Shown one piece after another: positions 51,730 to 61,283 of a stretch of DNA of 64,000 nucleotides (within the stretch, counting starts at the first letter, position 1; each line of letters begins with the position of its first letter). The stretch spans positions 62,001-126,000 of the forward strand of contig JADJYG010000022.1 in the NCBI GenBank assembly GCA_016719895.1, in the 5' to 3' direction. The stretch comes from Saprospirales bacterium. GTDB lineage: Bacteria > Bacteroidota > Bacteroidia > Chitinophagales > Saprospiraceae. A program made the position numbers and the translations under genes. Below the pieces are notes generated by a model that made no database searches, had not been told where the DNA came from, and was given only the letters and a program-made list of their open reading frames with translations.

Positions 51730-54489
51730 CTACGGTTTTTCTTTTTTCTTAAAATCCCCCGCTTTTACGATGATCATCCGCGAGTAGTCGAGGTGTTTTT
51801 TCATCACTGCGTTGACCTGTTCGAGGCTCAGGCTTTCCACCTGGCGTTCAAACTGGGCGTCCCAGTTCAGATCGCGGTCGTAAAACAGATAGGCGCTCAG
51901 CGTCCTGGCCAGGCCAGCGTCAGACGAGCGGTTGACGCGTTGCGATTTGAGCCAGCCTCCTTTGGCGGCCTCCAGTTCTTCGGCCGTGAAGCCGTCGCGG
52001 GCAGCGCGTTCGATTTCCTCGCGGAAAGCCGTTTCCAGCTTGCCCAGATTCTCCGGATTATAAATCATGAATCCGTTGAAGCTGGCATTTTTGTCCAGGA
52101 CGCTGGCGCTGAAGCTGCCGCGTACGGTGTAGCTCAGGCCGTCTTTCTGGCGGATGCGGGTAGCGAGCCGCGAGTTGAGGAAGCCGCCGCCCAGGATCTG
52201 GCCGCCGATCGTCAGGGCGGGGTATTCGGGATCGTCGTTGCGCATCGGGAAGTTGAAGCCCGCCAGGTACACCGCATTGGATTTGTCGGGGGTCAGGATT
52301 TCTTCATTCCGGACCGGCACGGGCTGGTAGTCGTAGATCAGGCGTTCGAATTTCGATGGGCTGGCCCAATCGCCGAAGGTTTCGCGCAGGGCTTTTTCGA
52401 TCGCTTCCCGGTCAAAGTCGCCCACGATTGCGCAGGTGCCATCACTGGCGCCATAGAATTTTTTATAAAAATCTTTGGCCTGATCGAGTGTGACCGACTG
52501 GACGGCGGCCGCTTCTTCCTCGAAGGTCATGGTGCGCCGCGGGTCGCCGGCGGGATATTCCGGGCCGGTCAGGCGGCTGAACAGGTTGCTGGCCAGGGCA
52601 TTGGGGTCGGTTTTTTGTTCGTCGATTCCGGTGAGGTATTGTTGTTTGTACTTGTCGAACTCTTCTGCCGGAAACGAGGGTTGCCGGATCATTTCGCCAG
52701 CCAGGCGGATAGCGTCGGCCAAATGCGCCCGGTCGGTTTCGATGTTGATACCGGCGCTGCCGGCGCCGCCGAATACTGAAATGCGGGCCTTCAACTGGTC
52801 CTGGGCGTCTTTCAGTTCGGCGAGGGTTTTGGTTGTGGTGCCTTTGCCGAGCAGGGCGCCGGTGAAATCGGCGATGACCGGCATGCCGGTCAGGCTTTGT
52901 TGCGTACCGAAGCGGAAGGTAAAGGTGGCCGTTACGGCGTCGCCGCGGGTTTCTTTGGGCAGCAGGGCGTATTCCATGCCGTTGGGCAGCTGGCCGCGGG
53001 CGGTGCGTTTTTCAATGTTTTCAGGCGAGGGGTCGAAGTCTTCGCCCTGGGATATTTCCGGCCGGCCTTTGTAGTCTTTCAGGAGTTCTTCCAGGTTTGG
53101 CGCTGCAGGGATTTCGGCGCGATCCGGATTTTTTTCCGGAAGGAAATACCCCAGGGTACGGTTGGCGGGTTTGAGGTACCGGATCGCTACACGGGCCAGG
53201 TCTTCGGCGGTAATTTTTTCCACATTGTCGCGGTACACAAAGGCCAGTCGCCAGTCGCCGGTGCCGATATAGTTGCTCAGGCTGAGGCCGAGGCGGTCGG
53301 ATTGTTTGAATGCGAGCTCCCAGTTTTTCAGGATGCGGGTTTTAGCCTTTTCGGTTTCTTCGGCCGTCGGCGGGTTGTCTTTCAGGCCATCCAGCACGTC
53401 GAGCATGGCGGTTTTGGCCGAGTCGACCGGCTGTTCCTGCCGCACTTCGGAAGAGAACCCTGTAGTGCCGCCTTCAGCGAACCCGGCGGCGCCGCCGAAC
53501 ACCGATACGGCCTTTTTGCTTTCCACCAGGGCTTTATAGAGGCGGCCGGTGGGGTTGTCGGTCAGGAGGTTGGCCAGCACGGTGAGCGCGGCATAATCGG
53601 GGTGCGAGCCGGCTGGTGTGCGGTACATGGCAGAAAAAATCTGAACGTCGCCGGTACGGCGCAGGGTCACCTGCCGTTCGCCGTCCTGGGTAGGTTCGGA
53701 GGTATAGGTTGTGACGAGGGGGCGGCCCGGTTTTGGGATTGGGCCGAAGTATTCCTGTACGAGATCGAGCGTTTTTTGCTCGTCGATTTTGCCGGCTACC
53801 ACCAGCACGGCGTTGTCGGGTTGGTAGTAGTGTTTGTAATAGGCCTGGAGGCGTTCGATAGGCGCCAGTTCGATGTCAGATTTTTCCCCGATGGTGGAGT
53901 GGCCGTAGTTGTGCCATTGAAACACGGCGGCCATCATCCGTTTGTTGAGCACGGCGCCGGGGCTGTTTTCACCCCGTTCGTATTCATTGCGCACGACGGA
54001 AAATTCGCTTTCGAGGTCTTTACGGGCGATATAGGAATTCACCATGCGGTCGCTCTCCAGGTCCAGCGCCCAGCGCAGGTTTTCCTCTGTGGCATCGAAG
54101 GTTTCGAAATAGTTGGTGCGGTCCAGCGAGGTAGTGCCATTGGGGCGTGCGCCGTGCTCGGTGAGTTCCTGCGGGATGTTGGGGTGTTTCGGCGTTCCTT
54201 TGAATACCAGGTGTTCGAGCAGGTGCGCCATGCCGGTTTCCCCGTAGTTTTCATGCCGCGAGCCGACTTTATAGGTGATGTTGACCGTAATGATTGGTTT
54301 GGAGGGATCGGGGAAGAGCAACACCCGCAGGCCATTGGCCAGGCTGTATTCGGTGATGCCCTCGACCGAGGTGATTTTTTGCACGCCCGGAGGCAGGCGC
54401 AAGGCTTTTTGTGCCAGGGACCACGGGCTGCAGAGCAAAACGAGCAGGCCGGCGATGCCGAGGCGGAGCAGGGATGGGTACAGTTTCAT
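51730..54489 (-). CDS. M16 family metallopeptidase, two-domain (pitrilysin/insulinase-like)
   Basis: 919 residues from the ATG at 54489, where a signal peptide begins (LRLGIAGLLVLLCSPWSLAQ). The N-terminal M16 half carries the inverted zinc motif HLLEH (MAHLLEHLVFKGTPKHP) and the distal Glu in FSVVRNEYERGENSPG. A second M16 half (about 480-910) lacks the metal motif and contains the substrate-binding end (DKNASFNGFMIYNPENLG, FTAEELEAAKGGWLKSQRV). Probably periplasmic peptide degradation. The 90-residue frame upstream of the chosen start has no signal-peptide logic. Downstream lies a hairpin. Confidence 0.93.
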   Translation of the reverse strand: MKLYPSLLRLGIAGLLVLLCSPWSLAQKALRLPPGVQKITSVEGITEYSLANGLRVLLFPDPSKPIITVNITYKVGSRHENYGETGMAHLLEHLVFKGTPKHPNIPQELTEHGARPNGTTSLDRTNYFETFDATEENLRWALDLESDRMVNSYIARKDLESEFSVVRNEYERGENSPGAVLNKRMMAAVFQWHNYGHSTIGEKSDIELAPIERLQAYYKHYYQPDNAVLVVAGKIDEQKTLDLVQEYFGPIPKPGRPLVTTYTSEPTQDGERQVTLRRTGDVQIFSAMYRTPAGSHPDYAALTVLANLLTDNPTGRLYKALVESKKAVSVFGGAAGFAEGGTTGFSSEVRQEQPVDSAKTAMLDVLDGLKDNPPTAEETEKAKTRILKNWELAFKQSDRLGLSLSNYIGTGDWRLAFVYRDNVEKITAEDLARVAIRYLKPANRTLGYFLPEKNPDRAEIPAAPNLEELLKDYKGRPEISQGEDFDPSPENIEKRTARGQLPNGMEYALLPKETRGDAVTATFTFRFGTQQSLTGMPVIADFTGALLGKGTTTKTLAELKDAQDQLKARISVFGGAGSAGINIETDRAHLADAIRLAGEMIRQPSFPAEEFDKYKQQYLTGIDEQKTDPNALASNLFSRLTGPEYPAGDPRRTMTFEEEAAAVQSVTLDQAKDFYKKFYGASDGTCAIVGDFDREAIEKALRETFGDWASPSKFERLIYDYQPVPVRNEEILTPDKSNAVYLAGFNFPMRNDDPEYPALTIGGQILGGGFLNSRLATRIRQKDGLSYTVRGSFSASVLDKNASFNGFMIYNPENLGKLETAFREEIERAARDGFTAEELEAAKGGWLKSQRVNRSSDAGLARTLSAYLFYDRDLNWDAQFERQVESLSLEQVNAVMKKHLDYSRMIIVKAGDFKKKEKP

Positions 54490-54594
54490 ATTGAGCATAG
54501 TTTGGTAAAAATGATAAACAGGCGTTTGGCGCCGGCAATTTTCCGGATTATTTGGCAATACAGTGGTTTGCGGCGGCACAGATCGCGCGTTGTG

Positions 54595-55569
54595 CTATTT
54601 CGCGACCGGTATGGCGGCCCGGCGCAGCCGGTCGTTGATGGCTCTGCCGAGGCCTTTGTCCGGGCAGGGTTCTGCGAGGATCACGTCGATTCCGGCGTTT
54701 TGGTCCAGGGTTCGCAAGGCGGCGAACAGTTGTTGCGCCGCCTCGGCCAGGTCGCCGGTTTCCGACAATACGATGTGCAGGGCGTGTCCGGGCAGGCCGG
54801 TTTTGGCCTGGAACGTGAGGATGCCGGTTTTTTGTGCGGCGGTGGCCGGCCAGCGGTCGTCTTCAACCAAATAGAGCGGCTTGCGCGGGGCGTAATGCGT
54901 GGTCAGCATGCCGGGGGCGGCCGGGTGGCTGTTTTGGCGGATATCCAGGCGAACCGGGCCGGCAATCTGTTCGATGGTTTCCAATTCAAGTCCGCCCAAG
55001 CGGTAAATGACGGTTTCCTGTTTTTCATACCCGACGATCGTGCTTTCGACGCCGACTTTGCAGGGGCCGCCATCGAGGATGTACGGAATTTTGTTTTGCA
55101 GCTGGTCGTACACATGTTGGGCTGTCGTTGGGCTGATATAGCCGAAGGGGTTGGCGCTGGGGGCCGCCAGCGGGAAGTGCAGGGCGCGCAGGAGCGCTTG
55201 GGTGACCGGGTGCGCCGGGGCGCGTAAAGCCACCTGGGGCAGCCCGGAAGTGACCAGGTCGGGAATAAGATCGCGTTTGGGAACCAAAATAGTGAGCGGG
55301 CCGGGCCAAAACCGTTCGGCCAGGGTACGCAGGGGCGCCGGCAGGCTGGCGGCATAACGCTCGGCTTGCTCCAGGCCTGAAACATGTACGATCAGCGGAT
55401 CAAACGCCGGCCGGTTTTTTATTTCAAAAATCCGGACCACGGCAGCTGCGTTGAGCGCATTGGCGGCCAGCCCATATACCGTTTCGGTCGGGATAGCCAC
55501 GCACTCCCCGTCGAGCAACCATTGGGCGGCTTTGGCCGGATCGGTACCAATCAGCGTTTGGAAAACCAT
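54595..55569 (-). CDS. L-threonylcarbamoyladenylate synthase (Sua5 type)
   Basis: 324 residues. It makes threonylcarbamoyl-AMP from Thr, bicarbonate and ATP for the t6A modification of tRNA. YrdC domain: VAIPTETVYGLAANALNAAA, FEIKNRPAFDPLIVHV, FWPGPLTILVPKRDL, PLAAPSANPFGYISPT, VGVESTIVGYE. The extra C-terminal Sua5 domain (about 215-324, PGMLTTHYAPRKPLYLV) distinguishes it from short TsaC. A near -7 element (TAACTTTA, 55596-55603) precedes it. The other t6A genes are not in view. Confidence 0.93.
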   Translation of the reverse strand: MVFQTLIGTDPAKAAQWLLDGECVAIPTETVYGLAANALNAAAVVRIFEIKNRPAFDPLIVHVSGLEQAERYAASLPAPLRTLAERFWPGPLTILVPKRDLIPDLVTSGLPQVALRAPAHPVTQALLRALHFPLAAPSANPFGYISPTTAQHVYDQLQNKIPYILDGGPCKVGVESTIVGYEKQETVIYRLGGLELETIEQIAGPVRLDIRQNSHPAAPGMLTTHYAPRKPLYLVEDDRWPATAAQKTGILTFQAKTGLPGHALHIVLSETGDLAEAAQQLFAALRTLDQNAGIDVILAEPCPDKGLGRAINDRLRRAAIPVAK

Positions 55570-55765
55570 GTTGGAGAACGGGTATCTTCAGGCAGTAAAG
55601 TTATGATTTCCGCGCGCTTTCCAAAGCGGTGAAATTTGGCTGCCCTTTTGCTGGCAGCAAACTGGCGCGTATTTCCTCCTGTTGCGCATACGCCGGCCCG
55701 CTGTCCAAAATGCGCCAGTGCAGCGGAAAATTGCCGCCAAAGCGTAAAAACGCCGTTTTTCACAC

Positions 55766-55773
55766 TACCTTTG
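55766..55773 (+). promoter_or_regulatory. Candidate -7 element for the HAD-family gene
   Basis: TACCTTTG, exact TAnnTTTG, 19 bp before the ATG at 55792. It lies within an open frame that runs further upstream, arguing for the short start. Confidence 0.5.
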
Positions 55774-55791
55774 CGTAAAATACACACCATC

Positions 55792-56235
55792 ATGGAAAAT
55801 CCATTGCACGCCGGCAACGGCCTTCGGGAAATTTTTAACGAAAAAGGCGAGCGCATCAGCCCGGTTCTTCCGGAAAACATCCGAAACTTTTTAATCGACA
55901 TCGACGGCACGATCTGCGACGATGTGCCCAACGAAGAGCCGGAGCGGATGGCCACGGTGTTGCCTTATCCCGACGCTTTGGTTATGCTCAACAAATGGTT
56001 TGACGAAGGCCACGTCATTTTCTTTTTTACCAGCCGCACCGAGGCGCACCGGGAAGTGACGGAATTCTGGCTGAACAAACACGGTTTTAAATACCACGGC
56101 ATCATCTTTGGCAAACCCCGGGGCGGTAATTACCACTGGATTGACAATCACATTGTCCGGGCCACTCGCTTCAAGGGGAAATTTACAGACCTTGTGGTGA
56201 AAACACACGAAATCGAAGTGTTCTCTGAGGAGTAA
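55792..56235 (+). CDS. HAD-superfamily phosphatase-like protein
   Basis: 147 residues. HAD motif I is FLIDIDGTICDDVPNE, motif II FFFTSRTEAHREV, and motif III Lys lies in FGKPRGGNYHWIDNH. No cap domain. Homologues in this phylum are often labelled phosphoheptose isomerase, which the sequence does not support. Substrate unknown. It is 26 bp upstream of an SdiA-regulated-like gene and probably co-transcribed. Confidence 0.75.
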   Translation: MENPLHAGNGLREIFNEKGERISPVLPENIRNFLIDIDGTICDDVPNEEPERMATVLPYPDALVMLNKWFDEGHVIFFFTSRTEAHREVTEFWLNKHGFKYHGIIFGKPRGGNYHWIDNHIVRATRFKGKFTDLVVKTHEIEVFSEE

Positions 56236-56261
56236 AACCGCGCATCTAACTTGCTGCACCC

Positions 56262-57122
56262 ATGTTATCGTTTGTTTTCCCGCTGTTGCTCGCCCTGGGC
56301 GAACCGGCGCCCCGCGCGCCACTGCCCGTTTGCCTGACCGATTCGCTGCCGTACCAGCTGGCGAAACCTTCCGTAATGATCAACCTGGTTAGCGAAGAAT
56401 TGAGGGAGATATCCGGGCTCAGCCCTACCGGCCAGAATGGTGTTTTTTGCGCCATCGCCGACGAGCGGGGGGAAATTTTTTTCATCGACGGGGATGGCGG
56501 CGGCGCCATTCTCCAGCGGGTACTCTTTCGCGACAACGGCGATTTTGAAGGCCTGGAAAAAGTTGGCAAATGCCTGTATGCGGTGAAAAGCGACGGCGAT
56601 ATCTTTGAAGTTCGGAACTGGAACCGCGCGAAACCCAGGGTGACCAAGTATAAAACCGGCCTGTCCAGGACCGACGACGTAGAAGGACTGGGCTATGACC
56701 GACAGCGCCATGCCCTGTTGGTAGCGGCCAAGGGCAACCCGGATAGTGCGGGTGTCCGCGCGGTTTATGCTTTCGGCCTCGCATCCAAAAAACTCCTTCC
56801 CGAACCGGCGTATTCGATCGATCCGGTCGAAGTCAACAACCGGGTTCCCTATCATCCTGAAGAAAAACCCAGTTATTTCAGCCCCTCCGGGGTGGCTGTT
56901 CATCCGGTAACCGGGGATATCTATGTGATTTCGACGGCGCCTAAACGCCTGGTCGTGCTGGATTATACTTCGGGAAAAATCCGGTATGCCGTGCGGCTGA
57001 ATAAAAAAATACTGCCGCAGCCCGAAGGCATTGCCTTCGACGCCGCCGGTAACCTGTACCTTAGCAGCGAAGGGAAAAAAGGCGAGGCCCAGTTGCTTCG
57101 TTTTGACTTTATCCGGCTATAG
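56262..57122 (+). CDS. SdiA-regulated-like beta-propeller protein, second copy
   Basis: 286 residues. Short hydrophobic start (MLSFVFPLLLALG) that may be a signal peptide; no lipobox. The body aligns with the lipoprotein at 21487-22395: ELREISGLSPTGQNGVFCAI, DFEGLEKVGKCLYAVKSDGD, DDVEGLGYDRQRHALLVAAK, FSPSGVAVHPVTGDIYVIST, LPQPEGIAFDAAGNLYLSSE. The shared block order shows paralogy within the SdiA-regulated/phytase-like family. It follows a HAD gene closely. Confidence 0.82.
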   Translation: MLSFVFPLLLALGEPAPRAPLPVCLTDSLPYQLAKPSVMINLVSEELREISGLSPTGQNGVFCAIADERGEIFFIDGDGGGAILQRVLFRDNGDFEGLEKVGKCLYAVKSDGDIFEVRNWNRAKPRVTKYKTGLSRTDDVEGLGYDRQRHALLVAAKGNPDSAGVRAVYAFGLASKKLLPEPAYSIDPVEVNNRVPYHPEEKPSYFSPSGVAVHPVTGDIYVISTAPKRLVVLDYTSGKIRYAVRLNKKILPQPEGIAFDAAGNLYLSSEGKKGEAQLLRFDFIRL

Positions 57123-57207
57123 CCTTTTCATCCGCGTATTTCTGCTCCAACGCCATTTTTACGATGGCTTCTGGTCTAATCACCGCTACCCACACCCGAT
57201 TTTGTTT

Positions 57208-57657
57208 ATGCGACTGGAAGATGAAATTAAAGCGTCCAAATTTATGGATGAAGTCCATAAAGCACAGCTCAATATCCTGTTTAGTGCCGCCTGGCTCCGG
57301 GCACGCATTTCCGCGACGCTGAAGCCCTTCGGACTGACGCTGGAACAGTTCAACGTCTTGCGCATTATCCGCGGCCAACGCGAAAAACTGGTCCCGGTCA
57401 AAGATATTAGCAGCCGGACGATTGAGCGCAGCTCCAATACCACGCGGATTATCGACCGGCTGGAACGGAAGGGATTGGTAGAACGTCGGCCTTCGGCCCG
57501 CGACGGCCGCGAACGGCCGGTCGCCCTCAGGCCTGCCGGACTGGACCTGCTGGAAAAAATCGACTCTTGTTGGCAAAAAAACAACCCGCACAGCGCACCG
57601 TGGACCTCCGAAGACGCCGAAACGGTGAACCGATTGCTGGATAAAATGCGGGGATAA
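57208..57657 (+). CDS. MarR family transcriptional regulator
   Basis: 149 residues from the ATG at 57208. Winged helix-turn-helix of MarR type: PFGLTLEQFNVLRIIRGQ, ISSRTIERSSNTTRIIDRLE as recognition helix, and wing KGLVERRPSARDGRERPVAL. It binds DNA as a dimer; ligand unknown. The frame is open upstream but overlaps the SdiA-regulated-like gene in another frame, so 57208 is preferred. It is followed by odhB after 160 bp, with no clear regulatory link. Confidence 0.88.
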   Translation: MRLEDEIKASKFMDEVHKAQLNILFSAAWLRARISATLKPFGLTLEQFNVLRIIRGQREKLVPVKDISSRTIERSSNTTRIIDRLERKGLVERRPSARDGRERPVALRPAGLDLLEKIDSCWQKNNPHSAPWTSEDAETVNRLLDKMRG

Positions 57658-57731
57658 GCCGGGCATGTAAATTTTCCGGCCCGATGGCTGTGGTTTTAGC
57701 GGCATTATCGCTTCCATTTTCAGGAAACACC

Positions 57732-57739
57732 TACTTTTG
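57732..57739 (+). promoter_or_regulatory. Candidate -7 element for odhB
   Basis: TACTTTTG, exact TAnnTTTG, 86 bp before the odhB ATG. Confidence 0.35.
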
Positions 57740-57817
57740 CCCGACCTTTCTGCAGGCCGGATTCCCCGTCCTCCCCTGGCTTTTAGAATTTATAAAACTC
57801 AAAACGCAGTACTTGCC

Positions 57818-59044
57818 ATGCCCGTTATCGAACTTAAAATCCCGAATCTGGGAGAATCCATCACCAATGTTACCTTTTCCAAGTGGCTGAAGCCCGATGG
57901 CGCCCAGGTAGCGATGGACGAACCGCTTTGTGAAATTGAAACGGAGAAGGCCAACCAGGAACTTTCGGCCGATAAGGCGGGCAAGCTGAGCTGGGTTGCC
58001 AAAGAAGGCGATGACCTGGAAGTGGGCGCCTTGTTTGGCCGTATCGATACCGATGCTGTCGCCGACAGCGCTAACGGCGGCGGCGCTGCGACAGCGGCGC
58101 CGCCCGCTCCGGGTTCGGATTACGCGGCGGGGCATCCTTCGCCCGCAGCGGCCAAGATTCTGGAAGAAGGAGGCGTTCAGCCGGCTGACGTTGCCGGAAC
58201 GGGCAAAGATGGCCGCATTACCAAGTCAGACGCACAAAAGGCTGTGGAGAATAAAGCGCAGCCCGCCGCTCCGGCCGCTCCGCCGGCGCCGGAGTCAACC
58301 GCCGCTCCGGCCACCCCGCCGGCTTCTGCGCATACCCCGTACTCCCGGGCGGAGCACCGCGAACGCCTCACCCGGATGCGCCGCACGATTGCCAAACGCC
58401 TGGTTAGCGCCAAAAATAACACCGCTATGCTCACCACGTTCAACGAAGTGGATATGAGCGGCGTCATGGCCCTGCGGGAAAAATACCAGGAGGGCTTTGT
58501 CAAAAAATACGGCATCAAGCTGGGTTTTATGTCCATTTTCGCCAAGGCCTGCGCCAGGGTGCTCCTGGAAATGCCCGACGTGAACGCTTTTATCGACGGT
58601 GAAGAGGTGCTATACCACGATTATGCCGACATCAGCGTCGCTATCAGCACGCCCAACGGCCTGGTAGTGCCACCCATCCGCAATGTGGAAAGCCTGGGCT
58701 TTCACGAGATCGAGTTCAAACTCAAAGAACTGGCCGGCAAAGCCCGCGACGGCAAATTGTCGCTTGATGAAATGAGCGGCGGTACGTTTACCATCACCAA
58801 CGGCGGTATTTTCGGCAGCCTGCTGAGCACGCCGATCATCAACGAGCCGCAAAGCGCCATCCTCGGCATGCACGCCATCAAGGACCGGCCCGTTGCCGTG
58901 AATGGCGAAGTGCAAATCCGCCCGATGATGTACCTGGCCCTCAGCTACGACCACCGCATCGTCGATGGCTCCACCTCGGTGACCTTTTTGGTAAAAGTAA
59001 AAGAATTGATCGAAGACCCTGTGCGCTTGCTGCTTGATTTGTAG
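57818..59044 (+). CDS. odhB: 2-oxoglutarate dehydrogenase E2 component (dihydrolipoyl succinyltransferase)
   Basis: 408 residues from the ATG at 57818. N-terminal lipoyl domain with the lipoylated Lys in CEIETEKANQELSA. A Pro/Ala linker follows, then the peripheral-subunit-binding domain (HPSPAAAKILEEGGVQPADV, GRITKSDAQKA). The catalytic acetyltransferase domain has TMLTTFNEVDMSGVM-like sequence and SYDHRIVDG with the active-site His and Asp. The TCA-cycle oxoglutarate complex is favoured over pyruvate by the E2o-type core. The E1 gene is not adjacent. It converges on the phosphohexomutase gene, 4 bp apart. Confidence 0.93.
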   Translation: MPVIELKIPNLGESITNVTFSKWLKPDGAQVAMDEPLCEIETEKANQELSADKAGKLSWVAKEGDDLEVGALFGRIDTDAVADSANGGGAATAAPPAPGSDYAAGHPSPAAAKILEEGGVQPADVAGTGKDGRITKSDAQKAVENKAQPAAPAAPPAPESTAAPATPPASAHTPYSRAEHRERLTRMRRTIAKRLVSAKNNTAMLTTFNEVDMSGVMALREKYQEGFVKKYGIKLGFMSIFAKACARVLLEMPDVNAFIDGEEVLYHDYADISVAISTPNGLVVPPIRNVESLGFHEIEFKLKELAGKARDGKLSLDEMSGGTFTITNGGIFGSLLSTPIINEPQSAILGMHAIKDRPVAVNGEVQIRPMMYLALSYDHRIVDGSTSVTFLVKVKELIEDPVRLLLDL

Positions 59045-59048
59045 TAGG

Positions 59049-60449
59049 TTATAAAATCGCCGCCTGCGTAGCATCCAGCATCTTCCGGCATTCTGCCAGG
59101 TTGGGCCCTTGGGCGTACACCCGCAAAACCGGTTCGGTGCCGGAAGCGCGGATCATCACCCATTTTTCATCGCCCAACAGGAATTTCCACCCATCTACGT
59201 CTTCCATACCTCTGACGGTGTAGGCGCCGAACGATTTATACTGACTGCCCTTGCAGGCCGCGATGACGGCCTGTTTTTGTGCCTCGGTGATGTGCAAATC
59301 GTCGCGGTCGAAGGCAAAGGCGCCCACCACCTCGTACACTTCCTGCACGAGACCTTTGACGGTTTTGCCGGTTTTGGCCATAAATTCGAGCACCAGCAAG
59401 CCCATCCAGATGCCGTCGCGTTCGGGAATATGGCCCTTTACCGCCAGCCCGCCCGATTCTTCGCCGCCAACCAGCACGTCTTCGTTGGTCATGATCTCGG
59501 CGATATATTTAAACCCGACTTTGGTGATTTCGTAGGGCAGGCCGAATTTTTCAGCCATTTTTTTCAATTTGTCCGTCACGGAAAAAGTGAAGACGACTTT
59601 GCCGCGCTGGTTTTTGTATTTGTACAGGTACAAGAGCAGGATAAGCAGCAGGTGGTGGCTATCCACAAAATTGCCGTCTTCATCGTACATCCCGATGCGG
59701 TCGGCATCGCCGTCGTTGGCCAGGCCCGCGGTGATGGTGGGGTGCTTTTTTATCGTTTCGCTCAGCAGCAGCAGGTTGCGGTGGATCGGCTCCGGCGCCT
59801 GGCCGTGCATGCCGGGATTCCAGTCGCAATGCAAAAATACCGAGCGGGGAAGCAGTTTGCGGACGGCCCGCTGGCCGGCGCCGTACATAGCATCGTAGGC
59901 CAGGCGGCCAGCCCGTTGTTTGATGGCCTGGAGGTCAAAATTTTTGCGGACGTGCCGCAGGTACATGGTTTCGAGGTCTACATCGACCAGTAGTTTTTTC
60001 TGCGCCAATTCGTTCAGCGTGGGCAGCCGGTTGAGCGTGCAGGCATCCGGGATGAGCGATTCAACCTCGGCGATGCCCGCGGGCACCATCGGGCCGCCGT
60101 ATGCCGCTTTAAGTTTGTAGCCGTTGTAGGAGGGCGGGTTGTGGCTGGCGGTGATGACGATGCCGATCTGGCTTTTGGTTTTCACCACACCCAGCGATAC
60201 CATAGGAGTGCTGACGAATCCGGCGCCAACGTAGCATTTGATCCCGTACGCGCCGAGGACGCGGGCGGTGGTTTCGGTAAAAAGCAAACCGCCGAACCGG
60301 CAGTCGTACCCGATGACGGCGCGTTTCATCCGGTGTTTTTTCATATACCGGGCAGTGGCTTCAGCCACGCGCATCACATTGTCTACGGTGTAATCGTCGG
60401 CAATGATGGCACGCCAGCCATCGGTGCCGAATTTGATCGGTGTTGCCAT
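59049..60449 (-). CDS. Phosphoglucomutase/phosphomannomutase family enzyme
   Basis: 466 residues, alpha-D-phosphohexomutase. Phosphoserine loop TASHNPPSYNGYKLK, metal-binding loop NDGDADRIG, sugar-binding loop GGEESGGLAVKGH, and phosphate-binding RASGTEPVLRVYAQ. All four domains are complete. It interconverts hexose 1- and 6-phosphates; whether glucose, mannose or both cannot be told. It may feed sugar nucleotides to surface-polysaccharide synthesis. Confidence 0.95.
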   Translation of the reverse strand: MATPIKFGTDGWRAIIADDYTVDNVMRVAEATARYMKKHRMKRAVIGYDCRFGGLLFTETTARVLGAYGIKCYVGAGFVSTPMVSLGVVKTKSQIGIVITASHNPPSYNGYKLKAAYGGPMVPAGIAEVESLIPDACTLNRLPTLNELAQKKLLVDVDLETMYLRHVRKNFDLQAIKQRAGRLAYDAMYGAGQRAVRKLLPRSVFLHCDWNPGMHGQAPEPIHRNLLLLSETIKKHPTITAGLANDGDADRIGMYDEDGNFVDSHHLLLILLLYLYKYKNQRGKVVFTFSVTDKLKKMAEKFGLPYEITKVGFKYIAEIMTNEDVLVGGEESGGLAVKGHIPERDGIWMGLLVLEFMAKTGKTVKGLVQEVYEVVGAFAFDRDDLHITEAQKQAVIAACKGSQYKSFGAYTVRGMEDVDGWKFLLGDEKWVMIRASGTEPVLRVYAQGPNLAECRKMLDATQAAIL

Positions 60450-60538
60450 TCGCTATAGTTTCAAGTTTTGAATTTAATGTTTTTTCATCCGATTTGACCG
60501 GAATGGGGTGTGCCGGCAAAAATATCTGAACGCTGCCG

Positions 60539-60546
60539 TACTTTTG
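60539..60546 (+). promoter_or_regulatory. Candidate -7 element for pcm
   Basis: TACTTTTG, exact TAnnTTTG, 71 bp before the GTG start at 60617. Confidence 0.35.
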
Positions 60547-60616
60547 CGTAATTGCGCCAAATTTATACCGGTTGTCCAGGCGCATTTTTTCTTCTGACTG
60601 ATTTACCTGCATTCTT

Positions 60617-61279
60617 GTGACCGATACTTATCGCCATAAAGGGCTGCGCAAGCGGCTCGTGGACGCCCTTCGAAAGCGCGGCATTGCCGACGAGGCGGTA
60701 TTGGCGGCTATTGACGCCGTGCCGCGGCATTTTTTTCTCGACAAGGCGTTCGAAGAACACGCATACGAAGACAAACCCTTTCCGATCGGTCACGAACAAA
60801 CCATTTCACAGCCTTATACGGTGGCGTACATGACGGCGTTGCTGGAAGTGAAACGCGGAGAACGGGTATTGGAAATCGGCACGGGTTCGGGTTACCAGGC
60901 GGCTGTTCTGGCGGCAATGGGCGCCCGTGTTTTTACGGTAGAGCGGCAGGAAGCCTTATACCTGCATGCCAGGGCGCTCCTGGCCGAAACCGGTTTTTCA
61001 AGCGTTCGTTGTTTTTTCAAAGACGGGGCCCGCGGTCTGCCCGAGTATGCGCCTTACCATAAGATCATCGTGACGGCGGGCGCGCCGGTAGTGCCGGAGC
61101 CGCTGAAAGAACAGCTTGCTGTCGGCGGGTTGCTTATCATTCCCGTTGGTGAAGACGTGCAATACATGTACCGCATCGAACGCCTTTCCGAAACGGAATA
61201 TAAAGAAGAGGTGCTCGACGCCTTTCGGTTTGTACCGTTTCTGGAAGGCGTTCAGAAAAAAAAGGGCGACAAGGCCTGA
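60617..61279 (+). CDS. pcm: Protein-L-isoaspartate O-methyltransferase
   Basis: 220 residues, starting with GTG at 60617 (no ATG fits). It repairs isoaspartyl residues in damaged proteins using S-adenosylmethionine. Motif I is ERVLEIGTGSGYQAAVLA, and the substrate-binding region is PFPIGHEQTISQPYTVAYM. Motif II/III region YHKIIVTAGAPVVPEPLKEQ and LLIIPVGEDVQYMY follow. Length matches the family. It is 4 bp from the convergent DUF1361 gene. Confidence 0.95.
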   Translation: MTDTYRHKGLRKRLVDALRKRGIADEAVLAAIDAVPRHFFLDKAFEEHAYEDKPFPIGHEQTISQPYTVAYMTALLEVKRGERVLEIGTGSGYQAAVLAAMGARVFTVERQEALYLHARALLAETGFSSVRCFFKDGARGLPEYAPYHKIIVTAGAPVVPEPLKEQLAVGGLLIIPVGEDVQYMYRIERLSETEYKEEVLDAFRFVPFLEGVQKKKGDKA

Positions 61280-61283
61280 AGGA

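Noticed and set aside
52897..55227. 776-codon open frame on the plus strand
   Set aside because: Runs opposite the M16 and Sua5 genes, both with full motif sets; explained by codon bias in GC-rich sequence.
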